Source: Aradus depressus (lineage: Eukaryota > Arthropoda > Insecta > Hemiptera > Aradidae). From it: a stretch of DNA of 64,000 nt. The first letter of the stretch is position 1; every line of letters starts with the position of its first letter. The notes below the pieces were generated by a model. The model saw only the letters and a program-made list of their open reading frames with translations. It did no database searches and had not been told where the DNA came from. The position numbers and the translations under genes were made by a program. Location: the NCBI GenBank assembly GCA_963662175.1, contig OY759215.1, forward strand, positions 57,181,213 to 57,245,212, written 5' to 3'. Below are positions 59,256 to 64,000 of this stretch, one piece after another.

Positions 59256-59879
59256 ATTTACCACCTCCGTCAGGAAGTGTGCGGGGCTTATATGAGACAA
59301 AATCTCTTACACCCACTGTATCACTAGTATGGAAGAAAAGTAAAACTCGTTGACTATTATTTTAGGTGTTAATGCTTTAAAAACTTTTAGCTAATGATAT
59401 TCTTTAATGGATTTTTTAATTTAGATTTATTACTTAATTACACCAAAGAGCTTGAGTTTTTTTTCTTCTTTCTTTATAAGAAATGAGAGTAGGGTGAGAG
59501 CGAAGTATTTTTGAACAAAGCCTAGATAAATACATACATTGAGAAAAGTATGGTCAGATCTCACATTGAAGGGTCACAAAAGTGAACATGGAACATGGAC
59601 AGAAAGCAATGAGTTACTGAGTAAGTAACCTAATTTTCATAAGCAGAGAAGAACAGTGTTTATTCTGGTCAGTGTGGCTATACTACCATTTTTTTTTTTA
59701 TAAATAATAATAATTGAAATATTTTTTTAAAAAAGTAATCTGTTGGTTAAAGGGCTGAGCAGTGGCTAATGACACAAGCCAAGTTTCCTTGATTACTACA
59801 TTTTATCGATTGGTACCACCTCGAGTTTCTTAGACTGTCTTCACTTGACTGGACTAGATCAGCTACTGTCACTGTTTTT

Positions 59880-60370
59880 TAACTTTCCTATAAAAAAATA
59901 TTGTAATCCTACAAAAATAGAGTTTTTTCATGGATTTTCACGTTTCAAGGTCCGTTTTTACCATTTTCGCAATTATGTCTATGCGTATGCCTGTTTAACA
60001 CAGAAACAATTGTAGCTATGAACTTAAAATTTGGAATGAAGTAGTCATATGATCTAACTTGGATCTGGTTAGATTTTTGCCGAAATCTAACGAAAATTGA
60101 GATCCCTTTACTTCGGGGTCTAAGTACATTTTACATGATACCGATACACAGTAGGTAAGTACATAGTCCCATTTCTAGGTCCACTGATTGCTGATCAGCT
60201 TGAGACTTCAGAGACCTCTCGCACTTTATTCAATTCTACCTACAAAATAGCGAATATTCAAAATGCGATACAATTCAAACATTATTTTAAGATATTTCCT
60301 AAAATAATTTATTTTACATTCGTTGAGTCGCTATAACTTTCGTCGTATTGGTCCTATCTCAAATTTAAGG
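59880..60370. repeat. Family B copy (plus) followed by a complement piece
   Basis: AAATATTGTAATCCTACAAA and TTGGATCTGGTTAGATTTTT on the plus strand to 60150, then GTTGAGTCGCTATAACTTTC (the complement of the family end) at 60320. Confidence 0.6.
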
Positions 60371-60479
60371 ACACATCCACGATTGGATGGAAAGACAGAT
60401 TTTTAGTAGGAAACAGTTTTCCAATAGGATAAACAGTTTTCGAATAAATCAAAGAAACATCTAATAATATGTGTTTCAA

Positions 60480-61170
60480 AATGACATTTCAAGACGGGTT
60501 GAACGAACTTTGAAAAATCGTAATTTATATAAAATGTGTCTTTTCGTTTTCTCTACAACATTCACTTGTATATTTGATTAGGACATAAAAATAGGCGGTA
60601 TCTTGTAAAATGTACTTGGACCCCGATGTAAACTGGTATCAATTTTCGTTCAAAATCTAATCAGATCTAAGTTAGCCCCTCTTCGTTGCAAATTTCTCGT
60701 TCATAGCTACAATCGTTTCTGCGTTGGAGCGCTCACAACTTTCCATCACGTGCACACACAGACAGTTGCACATACCCAGCCGCACGAGACATCATCGCGA
60801 AAATGGTTAAAACATGTTCAGAGGATCTTGAATTGTGAAAACCCTGCAAACGTCAAAAAAAGTTTCAAAACATTTTTTAGGACGGTTTTCGGTATGCATC
60901 TCGCGTGCTTAGTTTTCGTTACAACTTATATCTGAAAATATTTTTGATTAATTCATAAATATAAGAAGTTTCTTGTAAAATATTCTTAAGCCTTAAAGTA
61001 AAGTGTTCTCAATTTTCACTTCTTCATTACAAATTTCAAGTTCATAGCTAAAATCGTTTTTGAGTTATAGCCCTCACAAAGTTCCAATCACATTCACATG
61101 TACATAGACAGTCATCATCGCGAAAATTTATTCAGTGAACCTTGAAACGTGAACATCCGTTTCTCAACTG
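60480..61170 (-). repeat. Family B copy, minus, partly duplicated
   Basis: TTGTAAAATGTACTTGGACC, TTCATAGCTACAATCGTTTC and CATCATCGCGAAAATGGTTA, then a second shorter set from 60960 to 61170. Confidence 0.65.
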
Positions 61171-61454
61171 ACGTCATGAGCTCAAAAAGTCATAAGCGAA
61201 AAGACATCCTCACAAGAAATGGGCTTTCCCATTTCTCCGCACTGCGGTTATTCGAAAGAAACTTACTGTATACGTAAATGCGGTACGTTCTGCCATGAAG
61301 CATAAGACAAGAAACTCAATTATATCTACCAATTTAAACCCACAAAAACAAATATTTCAAAATTAACACTTCTTAACTACTCAAATACGAATACACCAAC
61401 TTGAAAACACATCTGAAACTAAACTAATAAATGTCCATATATGTCCTAGTTATT

Positions 61455-62345
61455 GAAAATTAAAAACAAGAGAAAGAAAATAATAAAATTGTATAAAGGA
61501 GTTATGAACTTTTTCACAATATGACATTCCAATGCAGAAAGAAACAATTGAAAAAACTTCACAGTTAAAACAATAGAAGTTTTAGAAAACACCGTCTAAG
61601 AATGCTGAAAAAGAAAGAAAAAACAACATGAAGAGTGGCACTGAGGGTGTGTGCCGAAAGTGCAGGAGTGGACCTCGGAGAACGAGACCTGCCATGACTT
61701 TAGCCCGAAGTTCTCGAGATGTCTCCTTCAGTGTCACTCTTGATTCTGCAGGCTTTCTTCTTCCGGATCAACAAATCGCTCGGCTCGGCACCTTCACCAG
61801 TTTGTGACTCTACAAATTATTACAAACACAAGATAGTGATATCGTAACCCCGCTTTCTGATGAGCAAAAATGTTTGACTGATAGTGCAATTGGAACTCAA
61901 AATAGTAACGTACAATCCAAATGCCAGAATTCACACATCTAAAAATAAACGTATAACTAGTCTTATCTAGTAATCGGTTGGTTTCGCTGAAAATAGATTG
62001 AAAATATGTGTTTTACCCCAATAAACGTCATTCTTCTTAAAAAATAGAAACACTAGATTCTCAATGATTTTCGTTACAGTTTCCAATGGGAAGACTTCGG
62101 CTTGGCAAATTGAAAATGTCTCCATAATCTTCGTTTAGTCGACTTCGAGAAGAAAAAAAGTTTTTTCTTTCTTTTTCAGGATATTATCTTCTTAGACGGT
62201 GTTTTCTAAAACTTGTTTTGTTTTAACTGTGAAGTTTTTCTTCAATTGTTTCTCTCTGCTTTGGAATGTCATTATATTGTGAAAAAGTTTATACAAATTC
62301 TTTTATACAGTTTTACTATTTTCTTTCTCTTGTTTTTAGTCTTCA
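61455..62345. mobile_element. Long-TIR element, arms of about 175 bp
   Basis: The left arm (61455-61625) and the complement of the right arm (62150-62345) share AAAACAAGAGAAAGAAAAT, TTTTTCACAATAT, ACTTCACAGTTAAAACAA and TTTTAGAAAACACCGTCTAA. The interior of about 525 bases has no gene. It has a nested hairpin (AGAGTGGCACTGA at 61633 against TCAGTGTCACTCT near 61740). No duplication was found. Confidence 0.7.
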
Positions 62346-62819
62346 TTAACTCTTTCAATTAACATACAATATAATTAATCCTTTGTATTGTACTTATTAG
62401 CAACGGGTGACAACCAAGCTGCATTCTATAGGTTCACATCCTACTCTAAAGATATTGGCCTTTTGGGTTCGGGTGCAAATGACTGAATGTCTTACAAAGC
62501 CGGTATGTAGAACGCTCGGACAGTAGGGGTTAGATTTGCTTATATTATGAGAAAAGGTAACCGGAGATAATAGTTGAGACGGGTTACTCTCTTCCTTGAA
62601 GTTTGGGAGCGGTTTTTGTTTTATTAAACAATACTGAAGAAGTGGTTCCTTCACCCAACGTTGTATACTTTCAGGGTGTGGTTAGGGAAGAGGAACTTTG
62701 AAGATAGCTTTTAATGGGGGCTTTCACAAGCTTTCTGACATTGCCTGGTTGTCAGACAAATCATCTCAACTCTTAACATCTTGTTTAACTATAATCCATG
62801 ATAAATAGGTCAACTACCA

Positions 62820-63600
62820 AGAGGTTGTTGATGAGAATCAAAACCCTTTGGGAGGGAAAGATCGGCATCAAGCTATCATTAGCCGCCGATGAGAAGGCCT
62901 CATGCTTACTAGGAGACATAGGACAACTAATGAGAATACATTCCTTCTCTCAACGACTCATTTGCGTAGAGGGTGGAGACCCTCACGGGTGTTTAGCAGG
63001 AAAATATTGGTAACCAATGAGAATGTTTCTCTTTTTTAGCCGCCAATGTGGAAGACTTAGCTGAAGAAGAATGACATTCAATAACAATGTCTCCTTTCTT
63101 TTAGCCACCAACGAGAAGGAGGCCATACTAAATGCAATACCTCCTTTCTCTCAGCCACCCATTGGTTTAGGAGGAGAATGGCAGCTAATGAGAATGTCTC
63201 TCTCCTATTAGCCACCAACGAGAAGGAGACCTAAATAGAATACATCCTTTCTCTCAGCCACCCATTGGTCTAGGAGGAGAATGACAGCCAATGAGAATGT
63301 CTCTCTCCTATTAGCCACCAATATGAAGTTATAGACGAACGACATCCAATAAAAATGCTTCCCTACACTCAGCCGCCAATGAGCAAGCCTCAGACTTACT
63401 AGGAGAATACCTTACTAATTACTGCTTACTAATTAGAATACCTTCCTTCTTTCAGCGACCCACTGGTCTGAAAGTTCTCATTAGTAGGAGGATGGCAGTC
63501 AATGAGAATGTCCACCAATGTAAGAGCCTCATTTGAAGAAGAATGGCATCCAATAACAATGTCTCCCTTCTTTTAGGAGCCAATAGGAAGACCTCATTTT
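62820..63600 (+). repeat. Degenerate minisatellite, units of about 65-107 bp
   Basis: The recurring core AGCCACCAACGAGAAGGAG (variants AGCCGCCAATGAG) occurs near 62882, 63039, 63104, 63211, 63314 and 63372. The alternating block CTCTCAGCCACCCATTGG occurs at 63149 and 63252, 103 bases apart. Units diverge, so the array is older than the 127-bp one. Open frames here come from the repeat, not from a gene. Confidence 0.8.
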
Positions 63601-64000
63601 TCGAGACTGAATACAGAGAATGCCTCCCATCTGAAATGGCCTCAATATAATTTATACAGATTTATAAACATACTCATTTATTCCAGTTAACAGCCGCCAA
63701 TAATTGTTGCAAAATTATGTAATTATTGCAGAAGATAAGATCTTGGTTAGTTGATATTTTTCCCGGTTCGTGGACGTTGATCAGCTGGCGCTTCTTTATA
63801 AGAGCGAAATCATTGTTATCTTCTATGAAAATTAAGTTGATTAATCATGAAATTGGATATCACTGCAGTAACGGGGACGAATATCCTTTTTCAATTGCGA
63901 TGCTAAACACTCCTTTTTTTTCCAGGGGCAAGCTTATTGTTCACAAGTCTAGGGTAATCAGCAGTAAAATATGTCAATTATTCGTCTAAGAACTGGGGCA

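Larger units (their letters stand above)
46194..64000 (+). other. Probable downstream intron of the DIP-like gene
   Basis: The exon ending at 46193 stops in phase 1 in the middle of Ig2, so coding must resume downstream. I saw no reading frame with the expected Ig2 second half (a YLCIASNG-type motif) up to the window end. The intron therefore probably runs past 64000, unless a short exon was missed. Confidence 0.5.

Overview
This 64 kb window is AT-rich, intron- and repeat-dominated nuclear DNA from an arthropod, almost certainly an insect. No bacterial-type genes, operons, rRNA or CRISPR array are present. The only host coding sequence I can support is two exons of one plus-strand gene, at 24113-24320 and 46038-46193. 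Together they encode the end of a first immunoglobulin domain and the start of a second. The sequence is that of the insect Dpr-interacting protein (DIP)/lachesin group of neuronal cell-surface IgLON-type proteins. The exons join in phase 1 with consensus splice sites across a 21.7 kb intron. Upstream exons (signal peptide, first half of Ig1) and downstream exons (rest of Ig2, Ig3, membrane anchor) must lie outside the window or in pieces I could not see. Nearly everything else is therefore intron of this gene. I cannot name the species. The repeat style would suit a hemipteran, but that is only an impression.

The introns are a graveyard of mobile elements. Non-LTR retrotransposon (LINE) 3' fragments occur at 5611-5920 (RTE-like, minus), 10280-11060 (CR1-group, minus), 11764-12398 (R1-like, with an 11-bp target-site duplication), 25218-25500 (Jockey-like, minus), 28724-29271 (R1-like, candidate 11-bp duplication), 36490-37500 (CR1-group), 40170-40330, and 52010-53440 (CR1-group, itself holding an RTE-like scrap). 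DNA transposons include a 1.58 kb degenerate hAT element at 30944-32527 with terminal inverted repeats, an 8-bp duplication and a broken zinc-finger transposase N-terminus. A second hAT C-terminal remnant lies at 19797-20170. Two tRNA-derived SINE families are present. One has an intact copy at 7120-7371 with a 13-bp duplication; the other is in about a dozen pieces.

Three further dispersed families have no recognisable protein. I call them A (about 18 copies), B (about 6) and C (about 5). Several foldback elements (18930-19585, 27985-28197, 61455-62340, 48601-48707) and tandem arrays (127-bp x4, 83-bp x about 8, 99-bp x2, a 20-bp minisatellite, and a degenerate array at 62820-63600) complete the picture.

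The most interesting unexplained signal is a small recurrent motif, CTGANGA - short hairpin - GAAAC, often followed by a TAGT or CGGT tetramer. It occurs at seven or more places in otherwise different repeats. It resembles a hammerhead-ribozyme core with one extra nucleotide, and it sits in both arms of inverted-repeat elements, as would fit Penelope-like or related retroelements. Everything below comes from reading the sequence by eye; no database or folding program was run.
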